From the NCBI RefSeq assembly GCF_003614925.1, contig NZ_QYLP01000033.1, forward strand, positions 62,001-126,000: DNA of 64,000 nucleotides, in the 5' to 3' direction. Positions 34,492 to 43,662 of the stretch are shown one piece after another. The DNA is from Arthrobacter celericrescens. GTDB lineage: Bacteria > Actinomycetota > Actinomycetes > Actinomycetales > Micrococcaceae. Every line of letters begins with the position of its first letter. The first letter of the stretch is position 1. A program made the position numbers and the translations under genes. A model generated the notes under the pieces. That model searched no databases, had not been told where the DNA came from, and saw only the letters and a program-made list of their open reading frames with translations.

Positions 34492-35471
34492 CTGCCGCAA
34501 GGGAGGCCGGGCGCCCGAAGGTTGCGGTCCTGTACAGGGAGGCGCTGCCGCCGGGGCTAACAGAGATCGAAAGGCTCGCCGAGGTCCGGTTGACCAAGGC
34601 GGACAGCCTCGCGAAGGCTTTGAACGGGGCGGACGTGCTGTACCAATGGCACTCCTTCTCGCCCGCGCTCAAGGAGAACTGGGACGCCGCCTCATCAGTG
34701 AAGTGGGTCCATGTCTCCGCAGCCGGGGTGAGCCAGCTGATGTTTGATGAGCTGGTGGCAAGCGACGTTACCTACACGAACTCCCGTGGTGTGCTGAGCC
34801 GGGCAATTGCGGAGTTCGCGCTCGGATTTGTACTCGATTTGGCCAAAGACGCGCAGGGTTCGTTCCGGCTGCAGCAACAGCAGCGCTGGCAGCACCGGAC
34901 CACCCGCAAGATCCAGGGGCAGTCCGCGCTGGTGGTGGGCACGGGTTCCATAGGCCGTGAAATTGCCCGGCTTTTCAGGGCTGTGGGGATGGAGGTCGAC
35001 GGCGCAGGCCGGACCGGCCGGTCCGGGGACGCAGACTTTGGCCTGATCTACTCTTCCCGCGAGCTGGCCCAGATTGTCCGTTATTACGACTACGTGGTTC
35101 TTGCCGCACCGTTGACGGAGGAAACCAGGGGTTTGGTCGATGCCAGGGTCCTGGAAGCCATGAAGGCCACTGGAGCCCTGATCAATGTGGGGCGGGGACA
35201 ACTCGTTGAGACAGATGCGTTGATCGCCGCCCTCGAATCGGGCTCCATCGCCGCTGCTGCCCTGGACGTCGTGGATCCCGAGCCGCTGCCGGAAGGGCAT
35301 GCGTTGTGGGGGATGGAGAACGTCATCATCACCCCGCACATGTGCGGTGACACCGTGGACTACCTCGATGACCTCGGAAAACTCTTCGTGGAGAACCTCC
35401 GGCGGTACTGCAATGGCGAACCGCTGGAAAACATCGTGGACAAGTCCCTCGGATACGTCCCCGGCTTCTGA
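34488..35471 (+). CDS. D-isomer-specific 2-hydroxyacid dehydrogenase (GhrA-like)
   Basis: A 327-residue NAD(P)-dependent 2-hydroxyacid dehydrogenase. The Rossmann motif is ALVVGTGSIGREIARLF; catalytic Arg, Glu and His lie in INVGRGQLVETD, LDVVDPEPLPEG and IITPHMCGDT. GTG start at 34488 overlaps the stop of the preceding dehydrogenase gene. Family members reduce glyoxylate or hydroxypyruvate, or oxidise hydroxyacids. In this operon it may recycle a 2-oxo/2-hydroxy acid intermediate. Confidence 0.83.
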   Translation: MTAAREAGRPKVAVLYREALPPGLTEIERLAEVRLTKADSLAKALNGADVLYQWHSFSPALKENWDAASSVKWVHVSAAGVSQLMFDELVASDVTYTNSRGVLSRAIAEFALGFVLDLAKDAQGSFRLQQQQRWQHRTTRKIQGQSALVVGTGSIGREIARLFRAVGMEVDGAGRTGRSGDADFGLIYSSRELAQIVRYYDYVVLAAPLTEETRGLVDARVLEAMKATGALINVGRGQLVETDALIAALESGSIAAAALDVVDPEPLPEGHALWGMENVIITPHMCGDTVDYLDDLGKLFVENLRRYCNGEPLENIVDKSLGYVPGF

Positions 35472-35517
35472 GCCCCTCATTCACCGCAAAAGCGTTCACT
35501 TCCTAAGGACAACTGCC

Positions 35518-37032
35518 ATGACCAGGTCAACGACGACCCTCTCCCGGATCCAGCACTTCATCTACGGTGTTGAGACCGCAGGCTCAGGGGGCATCACCCG
35601 CCCCGTGTACAACCCGGCAACGGGCCAGGTCACGGCCGAGTTGAGCCTGGCCACCCGGGCAGACCTGGAAGCGACAGTGGCCGCGGCTAAGAAGGCCGCT
35701 GATTCCTGGGGTGACATTTCGCTGGCCAAGCGCACCGCGGTGTTGTTCAAGTTCCGTGAACTCGTCGCCGCGCACGTGGAAGAACTGGCCACCCTGATCA
35801 CGGCCGAACACGGCAAGGTCCTCTCCGACGCCAAGGGCGAGATCGGCCGGGGCCTGGAAGTCATCGAATACGCCTGCGGCATCCCGTCCCTGCTCAAGGG
35901 CGACTACTCGGACCAGGTCTCCACCGGCATCGATGTGTTCTCCTTCCGCGAACCCCTCGGCGTCGTCGCCGGCATCACTCCGTTCAACTTCCCCGTCATG
36001 GTGCCGCTGTGGATGGCGCCCATGGCGATCGCCACCGGCAACGCGTTCATCCTCAAGCCTTCCGAGCGCGATCCGTCCCCGTCGCTGCTGCTGGCCAGGC
36101 TCTGGAAGCAGGCCGGTTTGCCGGATGGGGTGTTCCAGGTCCTGCACGGCGGCAAGGACACCGTGGAGGGCCTGCTGACCCACCCCGACGTGGACGGTAT
36201 CTCCTTCGTCGGCTCCACCCCGATCGCCCAGTACGTTCACGAAACCGCCACCAAGCACGGCAAGCGCGTCCAGGCCCTGGGCGGGGCGAAGAACCACGCG
36301 ATCATCCTGCCCGACGCCGACCTGGACAACGCCGCCGACCACCTGGCCGCCGCCGCGTTCGGTTCCGCCGGGCAGCGCTGCATGGCCATCTCAGTTGCCG
36401 TCGCCGTCGGGGACGCCGCCGACGCCCTCGTCGCCAAGGTCCGGGAACGCGCCCTCGCCGTCAGGGTCGCCAACGGCACCGAGCCCGGCGCGGACATGGG
36501 CCCGGTCATCACCCCGGCCTCGAAGGAACGCATCGTCAAAATCGTCACCGAAGCCGAAACTGCCGGCGCCGCGGTGGTGGTGGACGGCCGCGAGCTCGTT
36601 GTCCCCGGCCATGAAGAAGGCTTCTGGGTGGGCCCCACCGTGATCGACCACGTGACGACCGGAATGAGCGCCTACACCGAGGAGATCTTCGGACCCGTCC
36701 TGGTGGTCGTCCGCGTCGACACGCTTGAGGACGGCATCAGCCTGATCAACGCCAACCCCTACGGCAACGGCACCGCGATCTTCACCGCCTCCGGCGCTGC
36801 GGCACGGAAGTTCCAGCGCTCGGTGGATGTGGGCATGATCGGCATCAACGTCCCCCTCCCGGTCCCGGTGGCTTACCACTCCTTCGGCGGCTGGAAGGCC
36901 TCCCTCTTCGGAGACAAGCACATCTATGGCCCCGAAGGCGTCTCCTTCTACACCCGCGGCAAGGTCATCACCTCCCGCTGGCCGGAAGCCAAGGACGCCT
37001 CCGGCGCCTCCTACAACTTCCCCTCCACCTAA
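35518..37032 (+). CDS. mmsA: CoA-acylating methylmalonate-semialdehyde dehydrogenase
   Basis: A 504-residue ALDH of the MmsA branch: ITPFNFPVMVPLWMAPMAIATGNAFILKPSERDPS, LGGAKNHAIILPDADLDNAADHL and nucleophile motif FGSAGQRCMAISVAV are diagnostic. It converts (methyl)malonate semialdehyde with CoA and NAD to propionyl- or acetyl-CoA and CO2. ATG at 35518 has AAGGA eight bases upstream. Its presence suggests that part of the substrate carbon, such as a beta-amino acid-like piece, leaves as malonate semialdehyde. Confidence 0.9.
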   Translation: MTRSTTTLSRIQHFIYGVETAGSGGITRPVYNPATGQVTAELSLATRADLEATVAAAKKAADSWGDISLAKRTAVLFKFRELVAAHVEELATLITAEHGKVLSDAKGEIGRGLEVIEYACGIPSLLKGDYSDQVSTGIDVFSFREPLGVVAGITPFNFPVMVPLWMAPMAIATGNAFILKPSERDPSPSLLLARLWKQAGLPDGVFQVLHGGKDTVEGLLTHPDVDGISFVGSTPIAQYVHETATKHGKRVQALGGAKNHAIILPDADLDNAADHLAAAAFGSAGQRCMAISVAVAVGDAADALVAKVRERALAVRVANGTEPGADMGPVITPASKERIVKIVTEAETAGAAVVVDGRELVVPGHEEGFWVGPTVIDHVTTGMSAYTEEIFGPVLVVVRVDTLEDGISLINANPYGNGTAIFTASGAAARKFQRSVDVGMIGINVPLPVPVAYHSFGGWKASLFGDKHIYGPEGVSFYTRGKVITSRWPEAKDASGASYNFPST

Positions 37033-37060
37033 TCAGTCCTTCCGGAAGTCGAACCGAACC

Positions 37061-38533
37061 ATGGCACACAACACAACAGCACCCATTCCCGACGGCGCCG
37101 AACCGGATTTCCCGGCGGGCCGGACGGAGACAGATTTCCTGGGAACCCGGACTCTTCCGACCTCCGCCTACTGGGGGATCCAGACCCTGCGGGCCGTGGA
37201 AAACTTTCCCATCACCGGCACCGCGATCTCCGCCTATCCCCAGCTGGTCAAGGCTCTCGCCCAGGTCAAGCATGCGGCGGTGCTCGCCAATTTCGATCTG
37301 GGACTGATCGCCGAGGCGAAGAAAGACGCTATTGTCCAGGCCTGTGCGGACATCGAGGAGGGCGGGCTGCTGGACCAGTTCGTCGTCGACGTCATCCAAG
37401 GCGGGGCCGGCACCTCCACCAACATGAATGCCAATGAAGTCATAGCCAACCGGGCGCTGGAGCACCTTGGCCTCGGCAAGGGTGCCTACAGCGCGATCCA
37501 TCCCAATGGGGACGTCAACATGGGCCAGTCCACCAACGACGTCTACCCCACGGCCATCAAGATCGCCACGATCAAGGGTGGCCTGGAACTCCTGGCGGCC
37601 ATGCAGCACCTGCGCCGCGCCCTCGCCCGCAAAGCGGTCCAGTTCGACGACGTCGTCAAGGTCGGCAGGACCCAGCTGCAGGATGCCGTCCCTATGACGT
37701 TGGGGCAGGAGTTCAGCACCTACGAAGTGATGGTGGAAGAAGACGAGCTTCGGCTCCGCGAGGCAATGGTCCACCTGCATGAAATCAACCTCGGGGCAAC
37801 GGCAATCGGAACCGGCATCAACACCCATTCGAGATATGCCGCGATTGCCCGCACCCACCTCAGCGGAATAACCGGGCTCCCGTTGGTGACGGCCGGGAAC
37901 CTCGTGGAAGCCACCCAGGACTGCGGGGCCTTCGTGCTCTTCTCCGGGATGCTGAAGCGGATTGCCGTGAAGCTCTCCAAGATCTGCAACGACCTGAGGC
38001 TGCTCTCCTCCGGTCCCCGGGCGGGTTTCGCCGAAATCAACCTGCCTCCGCGCCAGGCGGGATCGAGCATCATGCCCGGCAAGGTCAATCCTGTCATTCC
38101 GGAAGTCGTCAACCAGGTGGCCTTCGAAGTGATGGGCAACGACCTGACTGTTACTGCTGCCGCCGAAGCCGGGCAGCTGCAGCTCAACGCCTTCGAGCCC
38201 ATCATCGCGCGCTCGCTGTTCGCCAGCCTGGCCCACCTCACCGCGGCATGCACTACCCTTGCCGACCATTGCATTGACGGAATCACGGCCAACAAGGAAT
38301 ACCTTCGGTCCCAGGTCGAGGCGAGCATCGGCGTCGTCACCATCCTCAACCCGATCATCGGGTACGACGCGGCAACCTCAATCGCCCGGCAAGCCCTGTC
38401 CACCGGGGCGAGTGTTTCCTCGCTGGTCCTCGAACGCGGACTGCTCACGGCGGAGCAACTCGAGGAGATCCTTAGGCCGGAACACCTTGCAAAGCCTCAG
38501 GCTCCGGTCGTCGACAGGCTCCCCGTTACCTAA
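37061..38533 (+). CDS. aspA: Aspartate ammonia-lyase
   Basis: A 490-residue fumarase/aspartase superfamily lyase releasing ammonia from L-aspartate to give fumarate. The signature GSSIMPGKVNPV is intact; TLRAVENFPITG, DVIQGGAGTSTNMNANEV and LGRTQLQDAVPMTLGQE-like VGRTQLQDAVPMTLGQE agree with AspA over fumarase C. ATG at 37061 gives the normal N-terminus. It is last in the seven-gene unit and ends 14 bases from the convergent debranching-enzyme gene. Its inclusion suggests aspartate or an N-substituted aspartate as pathway intermediate; an argininosuccinate-lyase-like side activity on such a compound is possible. Confidence 0.9.
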   Translation: MAHNTTAPIPDGAEPDFPAGRTETDFLGTRTLPTSAYWGIQTLRAVENFPITGTAISAYPQLVKALAQVKHAAVLANFDLGLIAEAKKDAIVQACADIEEGGLLDQFVVDVIQGGAGTSTNMNANEVIANRALEHLGLGKGAYSAIHPNGDVNMGQSTNDVYPTAIKIATIKGGLELLAAMQHLRRALARKAVQFDDVVKVGRTQLQDAVPMTLGQEFSTYEVMVEEDELRLREAMVHLHEINLGATAIGTGINTHSRYAAIARTHLSGITGLPLVTAGNLVEATQDCGAFVLFSGMLKRIAVKLSKICNDLRLLSSGPRAGFAEINLPPRQAGSSIMPGKVNPVIPEVVNQVAFEVMGNDLTVTAAAEAGQLQLNAFEPIIARSLFASLAHLTAACTTLADHCIDGITANKEYLRSQVEASIGVVTILNPIIGYDAATSIARQALSTGASVSSLVLERGLLTAEQLEEILRPEHLAKPQAPVVDRLPVT

Positions 38534-38547
38534 ATTCTGAGGACGTT

Positions 38548-40713
38548 TCACCCCTGCGGTGCCTGCTCGTGCGGCTTGAATTGGTCCACCAGTTCGGTCA
38601 GCCAAGGCCGGTGCCCGCGATGGAAAGTCACGCCGTCGGGCAGCCCCGTGACTGACGCAGTTGAATTGGTGACGTCGATGGTGACCCGGCCACGCCCTAC
38701 CGGGGCGTTTGAAATGTGCAGGTCGCCAAAGGCCTCGGGGAGCACCGGGTCCATCCACAGGCCGCCGCGGGAAACGTGGGCGTCGTAGCGCATCAGACTC
38801 GTCACAAGCATGATCGGCGCGGTGGCCGCCCAGGCCTGCGGGGAACAGGCCGTGGGGTAGGCAACCGGCTCCGCGAACTGTTCCCGGTCGAAGCCACAGA
38901 ACAGCTCTGGCAGGCGCCCCTCCGAGTACTCGGCTGCCTCCAGCAACGCAGTGGCGATTCGCTGCGCCTCCTCCACGAAGCCGTAGCGCATCAGCCCCGC
39001 GGCAATGACCGCGTTGTCGTGCGGCCAGACCGATCCGTTGTGATAGCTCGCCGGGTTGTATGCAGCCATGTCGCTGGCCAAGGTCCTGACGCCCCAGCCG
39101 CTGAACATTTCCGGAGACATCAAACGCTCGGCCACCAACGGGGCTCTGTCCTTGTCCACGATGCCGAACCACAGGCATTGCCCCATGTTGGAGGCGCACG
39201 CGTCCACAGGCTTCTTGTTACCGTCCAGCGCGATGGCATAGTACCCGCGGTCCGGCAGCCAGAACCGCTCGTTGAACTGCTCCTTAAGGCGTTCCGCACG
39301 CTCCGTCAGCTCTGTTCCCAATCCGGCGTCACCGGCGTCGAAGGCCATCCAGGCCCGGGCCATATAGGCGTCATAGACGTACGCCTGCACTTCGCACAGC
39401 GCGATCGGAGGTTCGGCAAGTGTGCCGTCGGCGAAGTTGATGCCATCCCACGAGTCCTTCCAGCCCTGGTTGATCAGGCCGCGCTCGTTGAGGCGCTGGT
39501 ATTCAACAAATCCATCGCCGTCCTTGTCCCCGTACTCCTCAATCCAGGCCAGGGCCCGGTCCGCGTGCGGCAGGAGGGCGGCGATTGTTTCCGAGGCGAA
39601 ACCCCAGCGGCTCACTGAGCCCAGGACGCTGACAAACAGCGGCGTCGCATCCACGCTGCCGTAGTAGGTGGACTTGCCGCCAAGCGCCAGGCCGCTGGAC
39701 ACGTCCAGCCGGACCTCGTGCAGGATCTTGCCGGGCTCCTCCTCGCTCATCTCGTCCACCACCTTGCCCTGGTGGTCCGCCAAGGTTTGCAGGGTGCCCA
39801 AGGCAAGCGACGGGTCCACAGGCAGCGACATCTCAGAAGCCCACAGCGAGTCCCGCCCGAACAGGGTCATGAACCACGGCGCCCCCGCCGCTACGACAAC
39901 GTGTTCGGGGTGTGCCGGATCCTCAATCCTCAAGGCGCCGAGGTCGTCATAGCTGCGCCGCAGGGTCCGTTCAATGACGTGGTTGCCCACCTGCACCACC
40001 GGAATCTTCCGCACCCATTCCTGCCGGCGCAGGTCCCGGGGCGATAGGCCTCCTGCCTCTGGATGCAAGAAAGGTGCCAGAGTGTCCTCGCCTTCCGAAG
40101 CGGGCACGACGGTCAGCGCGGTGGTCCAGTGGCCCTGCCGGGGCACGACCGTCCGATACGCAACTGCATCAGGTCCGACGTCGGCACCTGGTGCCGTGAC
40201 GATGACCTCCTTCCGAATGCCCTCCCAGAGCCCGCGGATGTTGAGGGAAACGTCGCCCGGTTGCCGGGTTTCCTCCCAGTGGCGTTCCAGCCGTGCTTCC
40301 TTCACCTCGAACAGGTCGGCGAAGTCCGCCTCTATCCCTATGCGCACAACGCATTCGACCGGGTTCACGGAGAAGTTCCGGATGGTGATTTTCTCCAGCA
40401 GCCCGGCTCCCACTTCCCGCAGCCGTTCCACGATGAGCGGACTGTCAGCGTAACCGTCGGAACGGGGAACCCTGCCGGCAAACAACGCCCTGAAGGGTTC
40501 CTTGGTTTCCGCGGCCAACGGTTCCAGGGGCTGGCCGTTCACGGTCAGGCTCCAGCGGGAAAGAATCCGCGTGTCTTGAACGAAAAGGCCGTGCGGGTGT
40601 CCGGGCTGGATGTCCCCGTTTGCCAAGGAAATGCAGAAGGACGATCCTTCCACCAACGTCACCGCGCCGCTCCCCAAGGGGCCTGCGGCAGTGTCTGCGT
40701 TCCATCCAGCCAT
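38548..40713 (-). CDS. Glycogen-debranching-type amylo-alpha-1,6-glucosidase, copy 1
   Basis: A 721-residue two-domain glycosidase: an N-terminal beta-domain (GDE_N-bis type, about residues 15-220) followed by an (alpha/alpha)6 barrel. Barrel motifs are GAPWFMTLFGRDSLWASEM, EEPGKILHEVR, YYGSVDATPLF, NQGWKDSWDGI and ALCEVQAYVYDA. ATG at 40713 has GGAGGA seven bases upstream. No secretion signal is seen, so it likely acts on intracellular glucan or oligosaccharides. It is divergent from the hydrolase gene at 40904. A shorter homologue is at 49150. Confidence 0.85.
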   Translation of the reverse strand: MAGWNADTAAGPLGSGAVTLVEGSSFCISLANGDIQPGHPHGLFVQDTRILSRWSLTVNGQPLEPLAAETKEPFRALFAGRVPRSDGYADSPLIVERLREVGAGLLEKITIRNFSVNPVECVVRIGIEADFADLFEVKEARLERHWEETRQPGDVSLNIRGLWEGIRKEVIVTAPGADVGPDAVAYRTVVPRQGHWTTALTVVPASEGEDTLAPFLHPEAGGLSPRDLRRQEWVRKIPVVQVGNHVIERTLRRSYDDLGALRIEDPAHPEHVVVAAGAPWFMTLFGRDSLWASEMSLPVDPSLALGTLQTLADHQGKVVDEMSEEEPGKILHEVRLDVSSGLALGGKSTYYGSVDATPLFVSVLGSVSRWGFASETIAALLPHADRALAWIEEYGDKDGDGFVEYQRLNERGLINQGWKDSWDGINFADGTLAEPPIALCEVQAYVYDAYMARAWMAFDAGDAGLGTELTERAERLKEQFNERFWLPDRGYYAIALDGNKKPVDACASNMGQCLWFGIVDKDRAPLVAERLMSPEMFSGWGVRTLASDMAAYNPASYHNGSVWPHDNAVIAAGLMRYGFVEEAQRIATALLEAAEYSEGRLPELFCGFDREQFAEPVAYPTACSPQAWAATAPIMLVTSLMRYDAHVSRGGLWMDPVLPEAFGDLHISNAPVGRGRVTIDVTNSTASVTGLPDGVTFHRGHRPWLTELVDQFKPHEQAPQG

Positions 40714-40891
40714 CGTCGGTTCCTCCACCCTGGGGCGGTAATGCGGCAACATCAACGCGCTCCGGCCCGTTGCCCGGCCGCTCTTGCTTGGATAAGACGG
40801 TACGCCTGACCGACTGCAGGCACTAGGTCCCCAAACGGCCGTAAGACCGTGCTTGCCCGCTGGCACTTTCGGGGCTCCGCAGGCAACGTCA

Positions 40892-40897
40892 TAAGCT
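40892..40897 (+). promoter_or_regulatory. -10 element, probable leaderless start
   Basis: TAAGCT is followed by six bases and then the GTG of the alpha/beta hydrolase gene, so the transcript should begin at the start codon. No Shine-Dalgarno is present. Confidence 0.45.
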
Positions 40898-40903
40898 GGC
40901 AGT

Positions 40904-41965
40904 GTGGAGCATTACCGCAGGGGGGATGTGCCAGCCGCTGCGGATGTGCCGGAGCGGCGGCCAGCCGAGCACGCCGCAAGGATCCTCCGCCAGGCCGCCG
41001 AGCTCAAGGATTTCTCCCGGCGCAGCTTCCTGATCGGCGCGGGCGCCTCCGGACTGCTCGCCACGGACATGTTCATCACCCGGCAGATCCAGGCCGAGCG
41101 GCGCGTCACGAAGATCCTCACCGTGGATGACGACGTCGCCACGGCGTACTTTCCCGACGCCGCGTGGATTCTTTTCCCGGGCTACAAGACCAGCTGGGAA
41201 GAGGCACAGTGGATCCTCAACTCCCTGCGCAACGCGCTGCGGCAGCGGGGCCAGTTGGCCGCCGTCGGGTACTCGAACCTCGGCCTGGAAGTCGATGAGG
41301 TGACGGACGCCGTCGTCGCCTATGCCCGGGAACGCAAGCTGCGCAAACTCTACTTCTACGGCCACAGCTTCGGCGGAATGCTCGCCACCGAGGTGGCCAC
41401 GCGGCTGCGGGAGTGGCACGGGATCGCGGTGGAGTTCATCCTGCTCGACTCCTCCCCGTACAGCAAGTACGACGTCCTGGACCAGAGCTGGTTCGACGGC
41501 GTCGTGTTCCTCTACGAGAGCGGCTTCCGGGTGCCGTCGGTGCTGCGCGGCGGCTATGAGCTGGGGGAGCGGGTGGCCCACAAGAACGAGCGCAGCTGGC
41601 GGCAGATCCTGGACCAGACCCTGGAACAGCTGACCCCGATCGCCCCGTCCAGCGTGCTGATCCAGAGCGAATCGGCCTACATCTACCACTACGACGCCAC
41701 GCGCTTCGTCGACCGGCTGGGGAAGACCAAGATGGCGTTCGTCGGCAACCCGCGCGACAACACCGTCAACTACGAAACGGCGCGGGCCGGCTGGTCGCGG
41801 ACCTTCCGGAAGAACATGGCCACCGCGGACCTCAGGACCGACGGCGCCCTCCCGCCGCACGCCAGCCCGCAGTGGAACCCGTTCGTCTACCGTCCCATCG
41901 TCCAGACGCTCGAGGACGAGCTGTTCCCGCTGCCAGGTGCGGCGGGCCGGGTGACGGCGTTCTGA
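40904..41965 (+). CDS. Alpha/beta hydrolase with Tat-like N-terminal segment
   Basis: A 353-residue protein. Residues 38-57 contain SRRSFLIGAGASGLLATDMF, a twin-arginine followed by a hydrophobic stretch, suggesting Tat export or membrane anchoring, though the Arg pair is 38 residues in. The nucleophile elbow is YFYGHSFGGMLA (Ser about residue 149). Other expected acid/His residues are not assigned with confidence. Substrate is unknown. It is a single gene with a likely leaderless transcript, divergent from the debranching enzyme. Confidence 0.72.
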   Translation: MEHYRRGDVPAAADVPERRPAEHAARILRQAAELKDFSRRSFLIGAGASGLLATDMFITRQIQAERRVTKILTVDDDVATAYFPDAAWILFPGYKTSWEEAQWILNSLRNALRQRGQLAAVGYSNLGLEVDEVTDAVVAYARERKLRKLYFYGHSFGGMLATEVATRLREWHGIAVEFILLDSSPYSKYDVLDQSWFDGVVFLYESGFRVPSVLRGGYELGERVAHKNERSWRQILDQTLEQLTPIAPSSVLIQSESAYIYHYDATRFVDRLGKTKMAFVGNPRDNTVNYETARAGWSRTFRKNMATADLRTDGALPPHASPQWNPFVYRPIVQTLEDELFPLPGAAGRVTAF

Positions 41966-42008
41966 TCCCGACGACGGCGGGCGGCTTGCGTTGGGCGTCC
42001 TGCCCGGC

Positions 42009-42689
42009 TCAGGCCGCCGGGCCGCGGAGTGCGTCGAGCTCGGCGGCGCTCAGGCCGGCGTCGCGCAGGTAGCCCGCGGCGTCGCCGAATTCCCGCCCGA
42101 ATCCGGCAAGGAAGTGCCGGATGGCACCTTCGGGGGATTGCAGGAGCATATGCTCGGGGCTGAAGGCCTGCGGCGGCAGGGCCGGCACCGCCACGCTCCA
42201 GGTCTGTGCCATGACGGTCAGCAGCTGCGGCAGGGCCGCGGTGGTGGCGGTGTAGTCGGCCACCACGGCCTCCGGGTCCGTGCCGGCCGCCAGCAGGGCC
42301 AAGGCCGAGATCACACCGGTCCGGTCCTTGCCAAGCGAACAGTGCACGAAAGCGGTGCCGTGCGCCGCGGGCCGGAGGGAGGCAGCCACCCAGGCCGGGC
42401 CCGTGCGGACCCAGCCCAGGTACAGCTCGCCGAGTTCTTCGGCCGTGCCCACCACCGGCGGAAGGCCGTGCGGCGCGGTGTCGAAGGGACTTTCCAACAG
42501 TTCGACGCCGTTGCCCTGGGCCAGCTGCCACGGCAGGAGGTCGCGTTCCCGGACGCTGCGCAGGTCGACCACCGTACGGATGCCGTGCGCCGCCAGGAAC
42601 TCCGCAGTAGCCGCCGCGTCCATGCCGAAAGGCTGGCTGCCCCGCACCAGCCGGCCGCCCAACAGGGGCCGCAGATTCAGCACCGCCAT
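42009..42689 (-). CDS. Tyrosine/dual-specificity-type protein phosphatase
   Basis: A 226-residue protein with the phosphatase loop FVHCSLGKDRTGVISAL (Cys about residue 115, Arg about 121). The GKDRTG form is typical of bacterial PTPs of the Y-phosphatase-3/LipA type, which often act on phosphoinositides or phosphotyrosine. GIRTVVDLRSVRERDL earlier is the conserved general region. ATG at 42689 follows AAGGA. It lies 14 bases downstream of a HAD phosphatase gene on the same strand, so the two form an operon. Confidence 0.85.
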   Translation of the reverse strand: MAVLNLRPLLGGRLVRGSQPFGMDAAATAEFLAAHGIRTVVDLRSVRERDLLPWQLAQGNGVELLESPFDTAPHGLPPVVGTAEELGELYLGWVRTGPAWVAASLRPAAHGTAFVHCSLGKDRTGVISALALLAAGTDPEAVVADYTATTAALPQLLTVMAQTWSVAVPALPPQAFSPEHMLLQSPEGAIRHFLAGFGREFGDAAGYLRDAGLSAAELDALRGPAA

Positions 42690-42703
42690 GGCCGTTGTCC
42701 TTC

Positions 42704-43540
42704 TTAGATCTGGTCCTTGAGCTCGGCCACCGAGGTTAGCACCTGGTTCGGCCGGAACGGGAACGCCGCGATTTCCTCGCGCTGGGTGATGCCGCTGAGC
42801 ACCAGGACCGTGTGCAGGCCGGCTTCCATCCCGGCGATGATGTCGGTGTCCATCCGGTCGCCGATCATTGCCGTGGTTTCGGAGTGCGCGTCGATCCGGT
42901 TCATGGCGGAGCGGAACATCATGGGGTTGGGCTTGCCCACGATGTACGGTTCGCGGCCTGTCGCCTTGGAGATCATGGCGGCGATGGCGCCGGTAGCCGG
43001 GAGCGGGCCCTCCTTGGACGGTCCGGTGGCGTCCGGGTTGGTGGCAATGAACCGTGCCCCGCCCAGGATCAGGCGCACGGCCGTGGTGATCGCCTCGAAG
43101 GAGTAGGTGCGGGTCTCGCCGAGCACCACGAAGTCCGGGTTCTGGTCGGTGAGGATGAAGCCCGCCTCGTGCAGCGCCGTCGTCAGGCCCGCCTCGCCGA
43201 TCGTGTACGCGCGGTTCCCGGAATCCGGTCCGCCGGCCGCCACCTGGTCCTTCAGGAACTGGGCAGTGGCCAGGGCCGAGGTCCAGATGTTCTCCTCGGG
43301 GATTTCCAGGCCGGAGGAGCTCAGGCGGGCGGAGAGGTCGCGCGGGGTGAAAATCGAGTTGTTGGTCAGGACCAGGAAGCGCTTGGACGTGTCCACCCAG
43401 CGCTGGATCAGTTCGGCCGCGCCGGGAATGGCCTGGTTCTCGTGGACCAGGACGCCGTCCATGTCCGTCAGCCAGCATTCAATCTCGTGACCGTTGCGGT
43501 ACGCCGCGCCGGTCTTGGGGGCCGCGTCTGTCTTCGCCAT
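42704..43540 (-). CDS. HAD-superfamily (NagD-like) phosphatase
   Basis: A 278-residue HAD-IIA phosphatase. Motif I WLTDMDGVLVHE has the DxD nucleophile pair, FLVLTNNSIFTPRDL is motif II, VGKPNPMMFRSAM the Lys motif, and MIGDRMDTDIIAGMEAGL motif IV. ATG at 43540 has GGAGG five bases upstream. Related proteins hydrolyse sugar phosphates, nucleotides or p-nitrophenyl phosphate. It is the first gene of a two-phosphatase unit. Confidence 0.87.
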   Translation of the reverse strand: MAKTDAAPKTGAAYRNGHEIECWLTDMDGVLVHENQAIPGAAELIQRWVDTSKRFLVLTNNSIFTPRDLSARLSSSGLEIPEENIWTSALATAQFLKDQVAAGGPDSGNRAYTIGEAGLTTALHEAGFILTDQNPDFVVLGETRTYSFEAITTAVRLILGGARFIATNPDATGPSKEGPLPATGAIAAMISKATGREPYIVGKPNPMMFRSAMNRIDAHSETTAMIGDRMDTDIIAGMEAGLHTVLVLSGITQREEIAAFPFRPNQVLTSVAELKDQI

Positions 43541-43650
43541 TCTTACCTCCGCTGTTGTGGCTGATTCTGCCCCCAAGTCTTTCACCTTTCGGTGCGCCGA
43601 AACACAAGGCGCCCATGGGTTACGCGCCATCCGGGTCCCGGCAGCCCCGT

Positions 43651-43656
43651 TAGGGT
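43651..43656 (+). promoter_or_regulatory. -10 element, probable leaderless start
   Basis: TAGGGT is followed by exactly six bases and then the GTG of the RNA methyltransferase gene, the same spacing as at 40892. The transcript would start at or one base from the start codon. GAGGGG between them overlaps the expected start region and is too close to act as a normal site. Confidence 0.45.
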
Positions 43657-43662
43657 TGAGGG

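Noticed and set aside
36968..38269. A 433-codon minus-strand frame opposite aspA
   Set aside because: It is antisense to a complete aspartase with its signature sequence, and its translation is low-complexity Gly/Arg/Asp-rich.
29827..38533. Known putrescine (Puu) pathway
   Set aside because: A PuuB-like oxidase and gabT/gabD-like genes are present, but no local PuuA or PuuD, and the added tartrate-type dehydrogenase, MmsA and aspartase do not fit that route.
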